From Halieaceae bacterium (GTDB taxonomy: Bacteria; Pseudomonadota; Gammaproteobacteria; Pseudomonadales; Halieaceae), in the NCBI GenBank assembly GCA_902613175.1, contig CACMGJ010000012.1:1-57226 (forward strand): a DNA stretch of 57,226 bases, given 5' to 3'. Below are positions 39,230 to 48,788 of the stretch, in pieces. A program made the translations under genes and the position numbers. The notes under the pieces were generated by a model. That model was not told the DNA's origin and ran no database searches. It saw nothing but the letters and a program-made list of their open reading frames with translations. Position 1 is the first letter of the stretch; every line of letters begins with the position of its first letter.

Positions 39230-41437
39230 ATGCTTCGCTTAAGAGTAAACCCTGTGATCTTTCGCGCTCTCAGTCGCTCTGTTTTAGTCATTGCGCTTTC
39301 TTTTTTATCTTTGCAAGGTCTTGCTGAACCGTCCGCTGATGCAGTGAGGCTGTCCAATGCCCCTTTGATCGATGGCGACGTGCTGGGTGATGGTGCGTGG
39401 GGCAAGCGAGCGTTGAGTGGCTTCTGGCAGCAGCGCCCGGTTGAGGGCGCGCTGTCAACGCAGCAAACCGATGTCTTCATCGGTTACACCGATACCACTT
39501 TGTATATCGGTGTCGTTGCTTTTGATGACAATCCTGAGGGCATCATCGTTGCAGATAGTCGGCGTGACGCATCGTTAGATAATGGTGACAGTTTCAGTTT
39601 CATCATTGACGCCTTTCGTGATCAGCAAAACGGCTTTGTCCTCGGCACCAACCCCGCGGGTATCGAATATGACGCACAGGTGAGTAAAGAGGCGAGTGGT
39701 TCAATGAGCCGCGGAGCTGGCTTCAATCTGAACTGGGATACCAATTGGCAGGTTGCGACAAAGATAGGTGATTTCGGTTGGTCTGCTGAGTTCGAAATAC
39801 CGTTTAAGTCCCTGCGTTTTGGTAATGCAGATGTCCAAAGCTGGGGCTTTAATTTCAAGCGCACCATCCGACGCAATAACGAAGTCGCCTACTGGGCACC
39901 GATATCTCGCCAATATAGTCTTTCAAGGTTAGCTGACGCCGGCAGTGTGGGAAACATATCGGCACCGCGACAGCGCAATCTAAAAATAACGCCCTACGGC
40001 CTTGCGAAGGAGCGCAACGGAAATCGCATTCAAAGCTTGAGTGAGCGGGAGTTGGGCTTTGATATCAAATACTCCGTGACGCCAAGCTTGACCTTGGATA
40101 TGACTTACAATACCGATTTTGCGCAGGTGGAGGTTGATGAATTCCAAATTAACCTCGATCGATTCAGTCTATTTCTACCTGAGCAACGGCCCTTTTTCCT
40201 CGAGAACGCGGGGCAGTTTTCAGTGGGTATCTCGCGAGAGGTGGAGCTTTTTTTTAGCCGGCGGATTGGTATTGCGGGTGATGGCAGCCAGATCCCTATC
40301 AAGGCAGGCGCGCGATTGTCTGGCAAGATCGGAGAGGCGACTAATGTGGGCTTACTTCATATGCAGGCAGATGAGGTGCCGGGGGTCGTACCTCAGACAG
40401 ACTTCAGCGTGGCCAGGGTTAGCCAGGAGTTCGAAAATCGCACTAGCCTTGGATTCCTTATGGTTAGTAAAGATGAAAATGGCTCCCTTGATGGCGGTCC
40501 AGATCACTACAACCGCACTTATTCAGTCGATGGCCAGTTAGGGTTGGGTGATGATGGCTTGTTGTCAGGTTTCTTTGCGAAAACCGACGCGCCCGGTCTT
40601 AACGGAGATGACACCGCCCTTTACCTTTCGGCGGCGGCGGATACGCAGGAGTGGTCCTACTCAGCAAGTTTTACTGAAGTGGGTAAGAACTTTAATCCCG
40701 AGGTCGGTTTTCTTCAGAGGACGGATTTTAAGCGTGGATGGCTCTTCGCCCTGAAGCGCTGGAGAGATCCCTCCTGGAAACACCTGCTTGAACTTCGGCC
40801 ACATATTGCCTATCGAGGCTACTGGGGAGGTGATGGTCTGCACGAGACGGGCTTCCTACATATTGATAACCATTGGGAATGGAAGTCAGGGTTCGAGATA
40901 CACACGGGCGTAAATCTGCTGCACGAGGGAGTTCGGGAGGACTTTCAGCTTGCACCCGGGCAAGTCGTCGAGGCGGGTAACTATGATGATGAAGAGCTAC
41001 AACTGGTTCTGATGACCGACGATAGCCAACCGCTGTCGTTCGATATGACGGCAAAGATTGGTGGCTTCTTTGGCGGGGATCGAACCCAGCTAACGCCCAG
41101 TCTCAAATATCGAATTGGCGAGACATTTAATGCGCGGCTTGGATGGACTTACAACGAAATTCAGCGTCCCGATAACCCCGAAAAACTCGAGATCAATGTG
41201 GGCTCGCTTCGAATGACCTATTCGTTTAATCCCAAGGTCTCGCTTCAGGCTCTGGTGCAATATAACGATGCAACCGATGTTGTTGCATCGAATATTAGAT
41301 TCGCTTGGCTGACGTCAGCCGACGCTGGTTTTTACCTCGTTTATAACGAAACACGCGATGACGACGTGGGCTTTTTCGCCGAAAAACGCCGCGAATGGAT
41401 TTTGAAGTTTTCCCATACCTTTGACGTCTTCAACTAG
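39230..41437 (+). CDS. DUF5916-type outer-membrane protein with CBM9-like domain
   Basis: 735 residues with a signal peptide (FRALSRSVLVIALSFLSLQGLA). An N-terminal CBM9-like domain at about 35-235 (APLIDGDVLGDGAWGKRAL, TDTTLYIGVVAFDDNPEG, WSAEFEIPFKSLRFG) is followed by a long beta-strand-rich C-terminal region consistent with a barrel (VDEFQINLDRFSLFLPEQRPFFLENAG is the conserved DUF5916 segment). Ends HTFDVFN, an aromatic-rich outer-membrane terminus. Function of the family is unknown. Confidence 0.85.
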   Translation: MLRLRVNPVIFRALSRSVLVIALSFLSLQGLAEPSADAVRLSNAPLIDGDVLGDGAWGKRALSGFWQQRPVEGALSTQQTDVFIGYTDTTLYIGVVAFDDNPEGIIVADSRRDASLDNGDSFSFIIDAFRDQQNGFVLGTNPAGIEYDAQVSKEASGSMSRGAGFNLNWDTNWQVATKIGDFGWSAEFEIPFKSLRFGNADVQSWGFNFKRTIRRNNEVAYWAPISRQYSLSRLADAGSVGNISAPRQRNLKITPYGLAKERNGNRIQSLSERELGFDIKYSVTPSLTLDMTYNTDFAQVEVDEFQINLDRFSLFLPEQRPFFLENAGQFSVGISREVELFFSRRIGIAGDGSQIPIKAGARLSGKIGEATNVGLLHMQADEVPGVVPQTDFSVARVSQEFENRTSLGFLMVSKDENGSLDGGPDHYNRTYSVDGQLGLGDDGLLSGFFAKTDAPGLNGDDTALYLSAAADTQEWSYSASFTEVGKNFNPEVGFLQRTDFKRGWLFALKRWRDPSWKHLLELRPHIAYRGYWGGDGLHETGFLHIDNHWEWKSGFEIHTGVNLLHEGVREDFQLAPGQVVEAGNYDDEELQLVLMTDDSQPLSFDMTAKIGGFFGGDRTQLTPSLKYRIGETFNARLGWTYNEIQRPDNPEKLEINVGSLRMTYSFNPKVSLQALVQYNDATDVVASNIRFAWLTSADAGFYLVYNETRDDDVGFFAEKRREWILKFSHTFDVFN

Positions 41438-41475
41438 GCGTTACGGTGTGCCTATGATTCACCCCCGTTGACGGT

Positions 41476-41491
41476 CTGCGACCCTTCGCAG
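41476..41491. terminator. Possible hairpin between convergent genes
   Basis: CTGCGA and TCGCAG form a perfect 6-bp stem with a 4-base loop between two convergent stops. There is no U-run next to it, so an intrinsic terminator is only possible. Confidence 0.3.
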
Positions 41492-41501
41492 CTGCCAATT
41501 C

Positions 41502-41780
41502 TCAGGCCGGCAATGTTTTGCGCCAGCGCGTCACAGTGACCTGCTCGAATAAGCCGGCTTTTGCGTAAGGGTCTTGCTCACAAAAGGCCTCAGCGGCGGC
41601 GTCATCATCGAAGTCGATGATGAGCACTGATCCGATCATTTCGTCATTCCCATTGAATAAGGGACCAGCCGTAAAAAGACGATCGCCGAGGGCCTTTACC
41701 ACAGCTAAATGAGCATCCCGGTTATCTAATCGCAGCTGCAAGCAGCCCGGTTTATCTTTGCAAAGGATGTGATAAAGCAT
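41502..41780 (-). CDS. YciI family protein
   Basis: 92 residues, the family's usual length. Conserved RDAHLAVVKALGDRLFTAGPL and GSVLIIDFDDDAAAEAFCEQDPYAKAGLFE. YciI proteins are small ferredoxin-like folds; some act as dehydrochlorinases or hydrolases, but the role here is open. It converges on the DUF5916 gene; a short hairpin (CTGCGA-CCCT-TCGCAG, 41476-41491) lies between them without a clear T-tract. Confidence 0.85.
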   Translation of the reverse strand: MLYHILCKDKPGCLQLRLDNRDAHLAVVKALGDRLFTAGPLFNGNDEMIGSVLIIDFDDDAAAEAFCEQDPYAKAGLFEQVTVTRWRKTLPA

Positions 41781-42001
41781 GCGTACTCCGCGTCCAAAGT
41801 CTCGATGGGACCGCCGTAAGTGTACTCTCTTACCGCGTCATTTTAACGTCGAATATAGGATAAACCGCGCGTTACTGGACGTCTGCTCGAGCATCCATAT
41901 GTCATCAGCGTGCGTAATGAACTTTAAATCCAGTGGCGTCATCCCTACGTGAGGACATATCGCTAGCTGCCCATCACCCTTGTTACCCTCGGTGGTCTTA
42001 A

Positions 42002-43288
42002 ATGACGTCATCTGACTCTCTTCTGTCGCGAGTGAGGCTCAATAGCGAGTGGCACGCGCGACCGGTGGCAACGATGCCTGCGCCCTTTCGTTGTACCCAT
42101 CAGGTTATTAAGCGAGCAGGGAAGGCCACAGACAGTCGAGAGGCGTTTACTCAGCTTTGTGCTCGTCACAGTCAGCCAGGCCCCAGTGAAGATAGCCGCT
42201 ATCACTTGGCACAATTGGGCACAGCGCTCATCAAGTGGGAGGGACATACCGAGGCGGACTCGATTACCTGTTTGGTGCCGGGCAACGGCTCGCCACTCTT
42301 CAGCGAATCAGCAAATCAGTTCGCACCTAACGAGGTAGGTACTGTTTTTAGTGATGAACTTGTTTGCGGCGTTAATGTCGAGGTTCTAAAGCAGGCAGCG
42401 CATGAGCTGGACATGGAGTTTATTCGTTCAAGTTTGGGTTCAAACGAGATTTATGGTGGTCATGTGGCCGATGGTAAGGCGTCGCTCTGGACGAGCTTTC
42501 ATCTAGACGAGGACGGTTACTGTCGTATCGTATTGGTTGATCATTTGCTGCCCGATACAGCCGTGAGTCGCTTACTCCAGCGGGTGCTAGAGACCGAGAG
42601 CTATCGGTTGATGGCGGTTGAAGGTTTGCCCGTTGCTCGGACCACCATGGCGGAACTGAATCAGCTTGAAACAGAGCTCGAGCCAATCATGGATGAACTT
42701 ATGCAGTCACATGAAACTACGGATCACGAGTCGCTTTTTATGACGTTATCCAATATGTCGGCTCGCATGGAGCACCTTGCGGCAGAGTCGAGCTATCGAT
42801 TTGCCGCCTCCCGTGCCTATTCACGCATTGTTGAGCAGCGTTTAAGTGAGTTAGGGGAGGACGCGGACTCACCACAGCTGCGTTACTCCGCGTACTTGTT
42901 GCGAACTTTGCAGCCGGCCATGCGCACCTGTGAGGCTGCAGAGCGAAGGATCGAAGAGCTCGCTCAGCGTGTTACGCGCGCCATTACGTTACAAAGCTCA
43001 GTAGTTGATCTCATTCGCACCCGTCAGAGCCATGCGATGATGAAAACAATGGGCGATCACTCGGCCACCCAGATTCGCTTGCAGCAGGCGGTCGAGGGGT
43101 TTTCCACCTTTGTCATTAGTTACTATGCAATGGGTCTTCTGGAGATAATGTTGGAAGCGGGCATTGCCGCCCAGTTGCTCCAAGTGAACCCGAAAATTGT
43201 GCTTGGCATCGCTGCCCCGATTGTTTTCTTCTCGGTCTGGGCGCTTACTCGTTGGACACGTAAACGGGTAACAGGCGTCTCCAAATAG
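42002..43288 (+). CDS. DUF3422 family membrane-anchored protein
   Basis: 428 residues. The start RLNSEWHARPVATMPAPFRCTHQ is typical of DUF3422. A central helical region (about 215-330) is followed by two membrane helices near the C-terminus (GFSTFVISYYAMGLLEIM and KIVLGIAAPIVFFSVWAL). It is a cytoplasmic domain on a C-terminal membrane anchor. Function unknown. Confidence 0.85.
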   Translation: MTSSDSLLSRVRLNSEWHARPVATMPAPFRCTHQVIKRAGKATDSREAFTQLCARHSQPGPSEDSRYHLAQLGTALIKWEGHTEADSITCLVPGNGSPLFSESANQFAPNEVGTVFSDELVCGVNVEVLKQAAHELDMEFIRSSLGSNEIYGGHVADGKASLWTSFHLDEDGYCRIVLVDHLLPDTAVSRLLQRVLETESYRLMAVEGLPVARTTMAELNQLETELEPIMDELMQSHETTDHESLFMTLSNMSARMEHLAAESSYRFAASRAYSRIVEQRLSELGEDADSPQLRYSAYLLRTLQPAMRTCEAAERRIEELAQRVTRAITLQSSVVDLIRTRQSHAMMKTMGDHSATQIRLQQAVEGFSTFVISYYAMGLLEIMLEAGIAAQLLQVNPKIVLGIAAPIVFFSVWALTRWTRKRVTGVSK

Positions 43289-43419
43289 CGACCTCATGCG
43301 CTATTAGAGACTTGATTAGCCACCAATTAGCGAGTTGCTTGCTAATTCCGATTGGCAGTGGGGTCCAGCCTAAGTACGATCGCTATGGTAGTAACAAGTC
43401 GATGAGTGGTGGAATGACG

Positions 43420-44478
43420 ATGAACGAAAATGCCGACGCACGGGTTGCTGAAGGCTATGATATTCAGGCGGTAGAGGCCTGGATTGACGCAAACACCGAT
43501 GACTTTAAGCCACCTTTTTCATGGACGCGATTAGAGGGCGGACACTCTAATTTGACCTACAGGCTCGAGGATGACTCGGGTAAGCGAGCAGTAGTTCGCC
43601 GTCCACCCATGGGCGAGCTCCTACCGAAGGCTCACGACATGAACCGGGAGTGGTCGTTAATCGTCGCTTTTGCACCGCAAGGTTTTCCCGTGCCCGAACC
43701 TATCGGTTTCTGTGAGGATCTATCGGTAACCGGAGCGCTTTTTTATGTGATGGGCTTTTCGGAGGGCCGACCGTTATTCACCAATGACGATACGTTGACG
43801 TGGGTGCCTGAAGCGCAAAGAAGAACCCTAGCGTATTCGTTCATCGATATCTTGGCTGACATGCACGTGCTAGACCCCGATGTCATCGGGCTGTCCACGC
43901 TCGGAAAAAAGGAAGACTATGTGGGCCGCCAAATCAAAGCATGGTACCGATCATGGGAATCCTCAATCGCCTATGCGGAACTGGATGACCCTCGCGCCCA
44001 TGACTTCAAAGACTATTTCCTCGCCCATCAGCCGGAGCAAGTCAGAGCGAGCGTGGTTCACGGTGACTACTATTTGCACAATTGCTTGTTTGGCCAGAAC
44101 TCAAAGGTTTCAGCGGTACTTGATTGGGAGCTCGCAACACTGGGCGACCCGTTAGCGGATTTGGGCTACACCCTTCGTGCTTGGCCCGAGAGCGCTTACG
44201 ACCCTCATCTCGAGCCCACGGCACCTACCGCAGTGCCCGGATTCCCGTTTCGAGCCGAGTTGGCTCAACGCTATGCGGAGCGAACGGGGTTTTCTGTCGA
44301 TCTGCTCGATTATTACGTTGGATTTAATAACTGGAAGACAGCCGCTATTTTACATGGCGTATATGCGCGTTATCGCGCGGGTCAAAAGAGCGCTGAGGGC
44401 GTCGACATGGAGGGCCTGCGTGAGGGGATTTTGAGAGCCTTGAATGGTGCTGAGCGCGCCATTCAGCGGCTTGCGTAG
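43420..44478 (+). CDS. ACAD10/11-like aminoglycoside-phosphotransferase-fold protein
   Basis: 352 residues from ATG 43420, with GGTGGA six bases upstream. ATGs at 43402 and 43414 are alternatives. Kinase-like fold: GGHSNLTYRLE (nucleotide loop), VVRRPPMGELLPKAHDM, catalytic Asp in VVHGDYYLHNCLF and metal-binding Asp in VLDWELATLGDPLADLGY. Relatives act in acyl-CoA metabolism, where the human homologue phosphorylates 4-hydroxyacyl-CoA. This fits the fatty-acid genes nearby. Confidence 0.87.
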   Translation: MNENADARVAEGYDIQAVEAWIDANTDDFKPPFSWTRLEGGHSNLTYRLEDDSGKRAVVRRPPMGELLPKAHDMNREWSLIVAFAPQGFPVPEPIGFCEDLSVTGALFYVMGFSEGRPLFTNDDTLTWVPEAQRRTLAYSFIDILADMHVLDPDVIGLSTLGKKEDYVGRQIKAWYRSWESSIAYAELDDPRAHDFKDYFLAHQPEQVRASVVHGDYYLHNCLFGQNSKVSAVLDWELATLGDPLADLGYTLRAWPESAYDPHLEPTAPTAVPGFPFRAELAQRYAERTGFSVDLLDYYVGFNNWKTAAILHGVYARYRAGQKSAEGVDMEGLREGILRALNGAERAIQRLA

Positions 44479-44502
44479 AGGCGTCGTGCCGCTTTTGGAT
44501 TG

Positions 44503-44727
44503 CTAGAGTCTGTTGAGCTCGAGCATTTTTCCCTCGTCGGTGTACCGAATGACGAACTGGCCTTGAACGCCTGACGGCGTAAAGAATGGCTGAAGCATCG
44601 ACCAAGGTAAATTGATCTTCTTGCCGTCGTTGGCAGTGACTTGTACGCGATTCTTCGCGCCGATGTAGAAAACGCGCGCCTCATCGTACTCAAGGTCAAT
44701 TGAAAATATAGACTGCCTGACGGCCAT
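44503..44727 (-). CDS. DUF2835 family protein
   Basis: 74 residues, the usual size. Pattern FSIDLEYDEARVFYIGAKNRVQVTA, GKKINLPWSMLQPFFT, then GVQGQFVIRYTDEGKMLEL matches DUF2835. A small beta-rich protein of unknown role. An overlapping longer minus-strand frame (44463-44768) is a shadow. Confidence 0.8.
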   Translation of the reverse strand: MAVRQSIFSIDLEYDEARVFYIGAKNRVQVTANDGKKINLPWSMLQPFFTPSGVQGQFVIRYTDEGKMLELNRL

Positions 44728-44902
44728 TCGGCTTTCCCCTGCTTCCGGCGGGCTGTAGCGTTACACAAACACCGTTCTTATCATAAATCGCATGCTTGTG
44801 TGTCACGGCTCTTCCTAATCAGTTTGGGTTCAAAGTCGGGTTTTGATTGGCGGCACTTTAGGAACACAGTACGGTGTCTCTATAACGAGATCGGGAGACA
44901 AC

Positions 44903-45190
44903 ATGGACTTTTCAGATGTGGTGATAGACCAGATTAAAAATCCATTGGATGCATTGTGTGCCGATCTGATGAAAGCCGGTGAGCTAGATCAATACCTATT
45001 CTTTAATGGGGTATCTGAGATGATTGGTGATGCCTCTGATGAGGGCGCGGTCATGATGGGCTGTATCGAGCTCGGTCGCTGCGCCTTCCTTGGCTTTACT
45101 TTCACACCCGATGTCGAACTACAGGTCACACGTATTCTTGATCACGCGATTGATTTGTCGTCGATCATGAGCGCTGACTCGATGCAGTAA
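44903..45190 (+). CDS. Hypothetical protein
   Basis: 95 residues from ATG 44903, fixed by GGGAGA upstream. Acidic and helical (VIDQIKNPLDALCADLMKAG; EGAVMMGCIELGRCAFLGF). No family recognised. The two Cys residues in the middle are not in a metal motif. Confidence 0.65.
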   Translation: MDFSDVVIDQIKNPLDALCADLMKAGELDQYLFFNGVSEMIGDASDEGAVMMGCIELGRCAFLGFTFTPDVELQVTRILDHAIDLSSIMSADSMQ

Positions 45191-45336
45191 CTTGTTGCGG
45201 TTCTAAGTATCCGATGAGGCGAGCGCAGTGCTCATTTGGGAATCACTCGTCATTCATTGCATACTGACACCTGATCATTGACGCCGAGTCGATCGCAACG
45301 ATCGATGCTTGTCACAACATTAATGGAGAGGTGGTC

Positions 45337-46065
45337 GTGTCAGGAACGGTTTTGATTTTGGGGGTTGGTGCGGCTGCGGGGGTTGGCGCAGCAGTCGCGC
45401 GCAAATTTGCCGGGGCCGGCTACCATGTGATGATCGCTGGTCGAACACTTGAGAAGCTCAACGCTACCGCTGCGGATATTAGTGCCGCCGGGGGCTCCAG
45501 CGAATCCATTGTTGCTGATGTCACTTCGCAGGAGGACCAGCAGCGCGTTTTTGAGTTTGTTCGAGCGCGCAACGAGTCTTTGTCGGCCGTGATCTACAAT
45601 GCAGGTAGCAATCTTCCGATTAAGTTTAGTGACCTATCCCCCGAGCAGTTTGAAGACTTTTGGCGCATAGGATGTTTCGGTGCGTTTTTAACCTCCCGCC
45701 TCGCACTTCCACTGTTGTGCGAACAAGGCAAAGGTTCGCTCTTTTTTACCGGTGCCTCTGCGTCCCTTCGGGGTCGTCCGAACTTCGCGCATTTTGCTGT
45801 GGCGAAGGCAGGACTTCGATATCTCGCTCAAGCGCTCGCGCGTGAATACGGACCTCAGGGTGTCCATGTTGCCCACGTCATCATCGACGGTGTGGTTAAC
45901 GGCGATATTGTGCGCGGGCGTTTTGCGGACTATTTGGAGTCGCTGGGTGATGATGGTGCATTAGATCCCGATGCGATTGCCGACGCATTTTGGGCATTAC
46001 ACACTCAGCCGGCATCGGCCTGGACGCATGAGCTGGACTTGAGGCCCTATAAAGAAAGTTGGTAG
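45337..46065 (+). CDS. Short-chain dehydrogenase/reductase, non-canonical
   Basis: 242 residues from GTG 45337, with GGAGAGG six bases upstream. Rossmann glycine motif GVGAAAGVGAAVA, NAG (VIYNAGSNLP) and an Arg after strand 2 (IAGRTLEK), suggesting NADP(H). The YxxxK motif is replaced: FAHFAVAKAGLRYLAQAL has Phe where the catalytic Tyr is expected, with Lys kept. Ends in a WTHELDLRPYKESW tail common in this glyoxylate/oxidoreductase-like group. It may bind cofactor without normal reduction. Last core-like gene before the island. Confidence 0.82.
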   Translation: MSGTVLILGVGAAAGVGAAVARKFAGAGYHVMIAGRTLEKLNATAADISAAGGSSESIVADVTSQEDQQRVFEFVRARNESLSAVIYNAGSNLPIKFSDLSPEQFEDFWRIGCFGAFLTSRLALPLLCEQGKGSLFFTGASASLRGRPNFAHFAVAKAGLRYLAQALAREYGPQGVHVAHVIIDGVVNGDIVRGRFADYLESLGDDGALDPDAIADAFWALHTQPASAWTHELDLRPYKESW

Positions 46066-46315
46066 GGCGAAAAGGATTTTCTTCTTTGGGGACGTGTCTG
46101 ACGATGACAATATCCCAATAAGCTGCCCTACCCCCCTAAGGGGATGGCAGGTTTCTCCCGTTTAATGAATAATTTATTCAGAGTTTTATTAAGAAGCCAG
46201 CTAAAGCGAACTATGTTCGCTCCCAAGAAAAGAAATTGACTGACGTACGGAGAGGTAGGACGCGGAGGTGTTCTGCTTATTTTTTATGTCGAACTTTACG
46301 GGAGTGAATAGTCAA

Positions 46316-46612
46316 ATGATTTCCGACCTTAAGGATACCGTGCTCGTCGGCTTACTGATGATCGCGAGCCTGTCATATGTCGAGAGCGCAATTGCCGGGA
46401 CCTACAGTGGTGCCCTTTACCAGAGCGAGAGCTTTGTCGGTACCTACACAGCGGGTATCGGTGACTGCAATGCAGTCTTAGAGCACCACCAGAACCAACT
46501 TAAACTACTTGGATGGCAGGTTAGTGAAGCCGAGGAAGAGGTTTGGGGTCTCGTTTTGGTAGCCAAGAACCGGGACGATCGTCGGATCGTTATCGAGTGT
46601 AATTGGGGTTAG
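46316..46612 (+). CDS. Small secreted hypothetical protein
   Basis: 98 residues from ATG 46316, with GGGAG 11 bases upstream; in-frame GTG 46268 and ATG 46286 are alternatives. A hydrophobic segment (TVLVGLLMIASLSYVESAIA) looks like a signal peptide cleaved near AIA-GTY. The mature part has two Cys (DCNAVLEHH and IECNWG), able to form a disulphide. No family recognised. Confidence 0.6.
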   Translation: MISDLKDTVLVGLLMIASLSYVESAIAGTYSGALYQSESFVGTYTAGIGDCNAVLEHHQNQLKLLGWQVSEAEEEVWGLVLVAKNRDDRRIVIECNWG

Positions 46613-46828
46613 TGATGGGTTTTAACTCTCGGTTCACTGCCAAGCCCGCTGTATCCAAGTCTACTGTGAAAAAGCCCTTTTGCGAATAGCGTCGATGAAT
46701 GCAAGTTGGAGGAACACACTCTGCTGAGGCCATCCGATCGGTCGCGGCAATCGGAAGCACCCTATGCTAATGACAGTCGGTCCTTTTCTCCCAAGATTCC
46801 AAGACTGGCCTAGGAGGAGATATCCGTC

Positions 46829-47281
46829 GTGGCCGCAGGTAGCATCTTATTGCTTTTATTCAGCGCTCTTCCCGACGCATTGCCCCTGGGTGTCATCGGT
46901 CGATCGACGATCCTGCTTGGTACTGTGCTCTAGCGTAAAGTCAGAAGTGGTCGAAGAAGTGGATGCTATGCGCTCTGCTTGGATCAAATCCGAGGGAAAT
47001 GCGACGGTCATGACATTAATTATGTTTTAGCTGACGAGAAGTGCTACTGTGAAGGTTCAGCCTTAACCAAGTGGTGCGGTAAAACAATGATGCACTCAGA
47101 GCTTGGGTACAGATTGCTCAGGGCCGAACAGGTCAGCCTCGAAAAGCAAATCATTTGGTCATTGTCGCGTTGGCGCGTTTACGGTGACAGAGATGATTTC
47201 AAAAGAGGTATGACCGGTTTAGATCAATTGGCACTGCTGAAGTCACTTGACGCCATGCGTGACGACCGTTCATTTTTTTGA
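46829..47281 (+). pseudogene. Possible decayed small secreted protein gene
   Basis: A GTG at 46829 follows a strong AGGAGGAG site and starts a hydrophobic, signal-like peptide (AAGSILLLLFSALPDALPLG), then TAG at 46931. The same frame reopens to 47281 with Cys-rich KCDGHDINYVLADEKCYCEG and a helical tail. In between, the +1-shifted frame reads more like coding sequence (KSEVVEEVDAMRSAWIKSEG). The simplest reading is one gene with two compensating frameshifts near 46925 and 46995. Otherwise it is a 34-residue peptide and an unrelated frame. Confidence 0.35.
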
Positions 47282-47317
47282 TTCCACCGCTGCGAGCCAA
47301 CGAGCGCAAGCGTCTGA

Positions 47318-47530
47318 TTATAGCAAAAGCAGGCGCGCAGCTGGAATAGTCTTCTTGTCGTTCATGGCGCGACACTCACGATGGCAACGAGGATTTTCGA
47401 TAGGTTTTGAGATTGGTGCCCAGGAGAGGCACCACAACACTTCAAATCCGCTTAGAAAAGCCAATCCATACAGTAATTTATACCACAAAATATCCTCGGT
47501 GAGCGCAATGTTGTCCAAAAGATTGTCCAT
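47318..47530 (-). CDS. Possible small membrane protein
   Basis: 70 residues from ATG 47530. One hydrophobic segment (KLLYGLAFLSGFEVLWCLSW) and a basic C-terminal tail. No ribosome site is seen. An overlapping plus-strand frame (47247-47555) is less protein-like. It is only a candidate. Confidence 0.25.
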   Translation of the reverse strand: MDNLLDNIALTEDILWYKLLYGLAFLSGFEVLWCLSWAPISKPIENPRCHRECRAMNDKKTIPAARLLLL

Positions 47531-47559
47531 TTGTCTTGGTGTGGACAAACAATAGAGGG

Positions 47560-47616
47560 CCGGGGGGCTACCGCATTTATCCGATAGCAGTAGTTACCTG
47601 CCAGATATATTGGAGG
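47560..47616 (+). repeat. Hairpin repeat copy A
   Basis: GGGGGG, then CTACCG-N8-CGATAG, then CAGTAGTTACCTGCCAGATA. It shares ~85% with copies B-F by eye. Confidence 0.85.
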
Positions 47617-47752
47617 GTGACGAAAAAAAGACGAGTCTCCCCGCCTTAGTTTCTTCCTCCTGCTGTAGGTCTTTGAGCCTACTTCTTCCCCAGAATCGAA
47701 GATCCGAACACTTTTAACAGTAACGCTTTTACAAAAGTTTCAACACACTGGT

Positions 47753-47807
47753 AGGCGCTATCGCATTGATCCGATAGCAGTAGTCACCTGCCAGATACAC
47801 CAGAAGC
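47753..47807 (+). repeat. Hairpin repeat copy B
   Basis: Perfect stem CTATCG-N8-CGATAG followed by CAGTAGTCACCTGCCAGATA and CACCAGAAGC. The G-run of the other copies is reduced to AGGCG. Confidence 0.85.
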
Positions 47808-47816
47808 GAATTCGAA

Positions 47817-48220
47817 AAAGTAGGGCTTCAGAAACAGGGCTGTGATTGCTGTTGTTTAGCTGTTGTTAGTTTTAGGTAGATGTGCTGAATGAAAAAAGCT
47901 CCATCACAAATCGGCATGGGGCGGAATAGACCTTAGCGGTTTACACTAAAACCATTAACGAAGAGATGACGCAAAAGCAGATTGAGCAGACTAGAAAAAT
48001 TGTTCCTACATGCTCCAAGGCTGCAACAAAAAGGTGAGCCATTGCTGTCCTCCTACGTTATCAAGCCTCCGTCGGAATTTTGACTGAGGCACGACGTCGC
48101 AGCATTTTTCTTGCCAACTGGCTAGAATTGCTTATAGGACTCAAGAAGCAGCTTAAATGCATGGTAGGTAACAGTTACGGCTTTTTTATGATTCGCAATA
48201 AATTTTAGGATGCAACTGAC
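47817..48220. other. 404-bp spacer without a supported gene
   Basis: Several stops in all frames. A 33-codon open stretch near 47945 (TKTINEEMTQKQIEQTRKIV) is protein-like but lacks a start and ribosome site; it may be a gene remnant. Confidence 0.4.
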
Positions 48221-48655
48221 ATGAGGCTTCTTTTATTTTTAGTTGGGCTTATCAGCTTTACCGCACAAGCCGACGTGCTGACCGACCCGCAGCTGGTCGC
48301 CGTTCAGTTTTTTGAGCACTTTAATGACGAAAATCTTGAGGGTTTAGAGGAAACAACGGCGCAGCCATTTACCTATAACATTAACGGCAAGGTCACTCAG
48401 TACAACAGTATCGTTGATGCCATTAACTTTGACGGACTGAGAAAATCTGGTTGGGCATATTCAGGAATAAATGACAATGAGTTGCTCGTCATCGTGGAAG
48501 AAAAACTAGCGACTGTGTCTATCAATTTCTCGCGTTACAACGATCAAGGCATAGCTTACGACACAGAGAATGTCATCTATCAACTCGCGAAAGTAGAGGG
48601 TGTTTGGAAGATTATGACCGCGACCATCGCGGGAGACATCACCCTTGGAGAATAA
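48221..48655 (+). CDS. Secreted NTF2-like protein
   Basis: 144 residues with a signal peptide (MRLLLFLVGLISFTAQADV, cleavage after AQA). The mature part has the NTF2/SnoaL-like order: helix (LVAVQFFEHFNDENLEGL), strand-rich TAQPFTYNINGKVTQY, and end strands ENVIYQLAKVEGVWKIMTAT. It probably is a small periplasmic ligand-binding or enzyme-like fold; no ligand can be read. It lies between repeats B and C. Confidence 0.7.
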   Translation: MRLLLFLVGLISFTAQADVLTDPQLVAVQFFEHFNDENLEGLEETTAQPFTYNINGKVTQYNSIVDAINFDGLRKSGWAYSGINDNELLVIVEEKLATVSINFSRYNDQGIAYDTENVIYQLAKVEGVWKIMTATIAGDITLGE

Positions 48656-48697
48656 ACTTTTAGTGCTATTTACGGCCCTAATGGGTCGAAGTTTGCG

Positions 48698-48754
48698 CCC
48701 AGGGGGCTACCTCATTTGCCCGATAGCAGTAGTTACTTGCCAGATACATTAGGG
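48698..48754 (+). repeat. Hairpin repeat copy C
   Basis: CAGGGGGCTACCT, loop, CCGATAG, then CAGTAGTTACTTGCCAGATA and CATTAGGGG. The left stem arm has two changes. Confidence 0.85.
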
Positions 48755-48788
48755 GATGGAATATTTCGCTTCTGCGCATGAGCTGACG

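Noticed and set aside
44463-44768. 101-codon minus-strand frame
   Set aside because: It overlaps the recognised DUF2835 gene in another frame and has no family match.
47247-47555. 102-codon plus-strand frame in the island
   Set aside because: Composition is not protein-like and there is no ribosome site; the opposite strand is slightly better but also weak.
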